Source: Gavia stellata
Taxonomy: Eukaryota; Chordata; Aves; Gaviiformes; Gaviidae
Direction: 5' to 3'
Assembly: GCF_030936135.1 (NCBI RefSeq)
Contig: NC_082637.1
Coordinates: 4,092,001-4,156,000, forward strand
DNA: 64,000 nt
The notes below the pieces were generated by a model. It was given only the letters and a program-made list of their open reading frames with translations. It was not told the DNA's origin and ran no database searches. The translations under genes were made by a program, and so were the position numbers. The stretch's first letter is position 1, and each line of letters opens with the position of its first letter. Below, piece by piece: positions 61,401-64,000 of this stretch.

Positions 61401-64000
61401 AAAGGCTAGTGATTATAAGATACAGGACAAAGACAAATGGAGAAGATTGCCTTGAACATGGACTGGCAAACTTGTTAGTGGCTGTAGATTCTGAAAGATA
61501 TGAAAGAGCCAGGAAAAACGTTAGGGGTTCAGTGTAATACTTCACAAACAAGCAAGTTAAATGTCCGAGACCATTCTATAATGATTCCTGTATAATGTGG
61601 GCTTTGACTAGCGTGCTGGAGTTTGCATGCCAGGTTTTATTTGTTGTCTTTCTAGTGCTACCACTTCAGGTAAAAAGGAGGCTGTCAACTGAACTCTGTG
61701 CCTTTTAGCTCCTTTAGAGCTGTTCCACTTCTTTGCAAGACTTTGAAGAAGAAAGTGGAATTGTAGTTATGTATGAATTGTGACAATGTTTAGCAACTTT
61801 TGTATAGAGTTGATGGTACTTAGTATGTAAATATCTTTGAAGTGGTTCTGCCTACTTTAATCTGATGTCGTACTTGTTGCAAGCACTTCATTTAGTACAA
61901 AAAGTACCTAGAACATGCAGCATTGCCAATACTGTAAATAGTGTTAGTGGTAGGATAGTTGCTTTGTTCATTCTGTCTCTCAGTAAAAACTGGTAATAAA
62001 TTCTTAGTAGCAACAACCTGTAATGTACAGATACCAGCCTAAGCATGTGTGTAACAGTTTTGGTGCACATAGGCTACTGTTTAAAACTCGTCTGGCTTCG
62101 GGTTCTTTCAACTATAGCCTCAGATAAAACAGCGTCTCTAAAAAAACCTGAGTATTATTGATGAGACCTACCACCTTTACCCCTGGTTGTATCTTCTATT
62201 TTGCAAATGCACTTGTGAAAAGTACAGGGATATCTTGGAGCGTGTGCAGTGCCATGCATAGGCACCATCTTGTTTGATACTGTGGTCATGACTACTTGGA
62301 CAGTACTTGCACATACTTGCCTGGATCTGCAAATCAGTACATCTGGCTTTTAACTGTGCTGAGAAACTGAACCTAATTAAGCGGCTTAGGTTGAGTACCA
62401 ACCTGAGGTGGCTTTATTAGTTGGCATCTGGACATCAGTGAGGGGATTGTGGATTGTTCTGTGTAGCTGCATCTCCAACTACCAAAGTTTCTAATTCAGA
62501 ATTACTGCCACTGGAAGCCAGGATGCAAATGGCTTTCTATATTCACTAAGATGAGGTCGTACTGTCACAGCCTAACATTAATATGCTGGTTGGCAATGGT
62601 CATCTTCGCCTGTTCAGCCTTACCCTGTTCCTTTTTTCACCTAGGTGGGTCAGCATCTTTTACCACCTAATCATATTGCAAATACAAAATTTATTTTTGG
62701 GTGGTATGTTCCAGTTGAGATGATGTCCATCTGTATTTTTGGACTCTTGAATGTGACTATAGTGTGTTACTTTAGACTGTTTCATCCCATGTAGTTTATA
62801 TCTGGTTATTAAGGATTTTGATACGGACTTCGATTCCTCCAATAGGGATATAATACATTAAAGCAAGCAATCATACTGCTTACTTCTGAGTGTGACACAA
62901 ACCACGTTTGTCCATGTTCCTTCTTCATGGGCAGATCAATAATTCATCTCTATTTGAACTGAGACTTGGTAGTTCAGTTTTGTAGTAGACTAACAGATAC
63001 TACTATTCCACTAAGATAGTTTGCGCTGTTGATGCTGATTGGGAGCATCATCCGTGATATGTAGACTAGGCAATACAAACACTTTTTGGTTATCTTTTGA
63101 TATTTAGGTTTTTCCTGTGTCCACATTTTTCTTGTGTGTGTCAGTATTTTCTGTCTTACTAAAGGAAGGCAGTTTTGGCACTTTGTCTCAAAATTGTGAA
63201 GCATTGCTACAGCTCTTTGCTGTTTAGGTAATTTCTTGCCCAGAGTAGGGTTTTTTTGGAACTCAGATTTTCCTGTTAAAGGAAATGATGAAATGGAAGA
63301 AGTGAAGGCATACTGTGTGCTGTTGCATGCTGATAGCCACATTAAAGATTCTTCTTGCCAGAATTGTACAATATCATCTGAGATGCTGCTCCTTATAAGC
63401 AGATGAAAAGGCAGGTTGAAACGCCAACTCTTGCGACTCTTTTTGCTTGGGGAAAGGCTCCGACGGAAGTAGCTTCTATCCCACCCAGTAATAACTTCTC
63501 TGACCCTTTTTTTACCACATCAGCCCTCTGGTCCATCCCAAGATAGGAACTGCGGGACTGAGTTGTCCCAGGTTTAATGTGTAGCAGCTTAAACAGATTC
63601 TGCTAGACTTTGACTTTTCCCTAAAAATCCCTGGGTCTCAAAGAGTAGTTGTTATTCCTTGCAAGCATCCTTTGAGCATTTCTCCTTTCTCTAGGAAATA
63701 GTTTTGTTAGAACTTAAAACACTGGGGAAACTGAGCCAGTTTGCTTTATATCCCTGAAGTCCCTCATAATAAATTCACTTATTTTGTGGGGTCTGCAAAA
63801 GCAGCAATCTAGCATTCAAGCAAGCTTGCTTGGAGAGTGCTAGAGGCCACAGAACATGGTGATTTGCTAATCTAAGCTAGTGTTGAAAAGATAAAAATAT
63901 TAGCTTTTGTATAGTTGACCTCGTTTCTGTCAACAGACAAATTGTTTTAAGAACAGCAGTGAAAATGCTCCTTGGAATGAAAGTGTCCGCTCTGGTGGGA

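Overview
The window reads as vertebrate, most likely avian, nuclear DNA. It holds a few split exons in a sea of non-coding sequence, one strong CpG island, and several 5'-truncated CR1 LINE copies with the bird-type 3' end (ATTCTATGATTCTATGA-like repeats, e.g. 4607-4624). No prokaryotic gene, CRISPR array, rRNA or tRNA was recognised.

Layout, all genes on the + strand. (1) 1-342 is the end of the last intron of ZBTB7C. Positions 343-979 are its terminal coding exon, carrying the end of zinc finger 2, fingers 3 and 4 and the C-terminal tail. The probable 3' UTR runs to about 3400, with ATTAAA at 3375-3380. (2) About 3.4-31.2 kb is intergenic: CR1 copies and remnants (4018-4624, 7463-7497, 14378-14425, 23288-23618), a near-perfect 18-bp inverted repeat (4914-4967), a small 19-bp tandem repeat (15313-15358), and AT-rich stretches that look like candidate regulatory elements. 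(3) About 31.2-32.3 kb is a CpG island with five CCAAT pentamers and a GC box, the probable SMAD2 promoter and first untranslated exon. A strong splice acceptor at 32394-32396 suggests a second untranslated exon. (4) About 32.4-43.57 kb is SMAD2 intron 1, with three CR1-family copies. (5) 43573-43866 is the first coding SMAD2 exon, with ATG at 43631 and donor GTAAGT at 43867. (6) 43867-64000 is the start of SMAD2 intron 2. The next SMAD2 exon was not found, so it probably lies beyond the window.

ZBTB7C upstream of SMAD2 on the same strand matches the order known from human 18q21.1. In chicken this segment is, to my knowledge, on the Z chromosome. The two genes do not form an operon: ZBTB7C encodes a BTB/POZ zinc-finger transcription factor of the LRF family, and SMAD2 encodes the TGF-beta/activin-responsive R-SMAD. 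The left part (ZBTB7C side) is visibly more GC-rich than the SMAD2 introns.

No convincing new biological system was found. The items most worth checking are the SMAD2 5' exon structure, the CCAAT-box array, a GC-richer antisense open stretch with its own polyadenylation signal inside SMAD2 intron 2 (about 50.8-51.9 kb), and a perfect 56-bp tandem duplication at 52385-52496.
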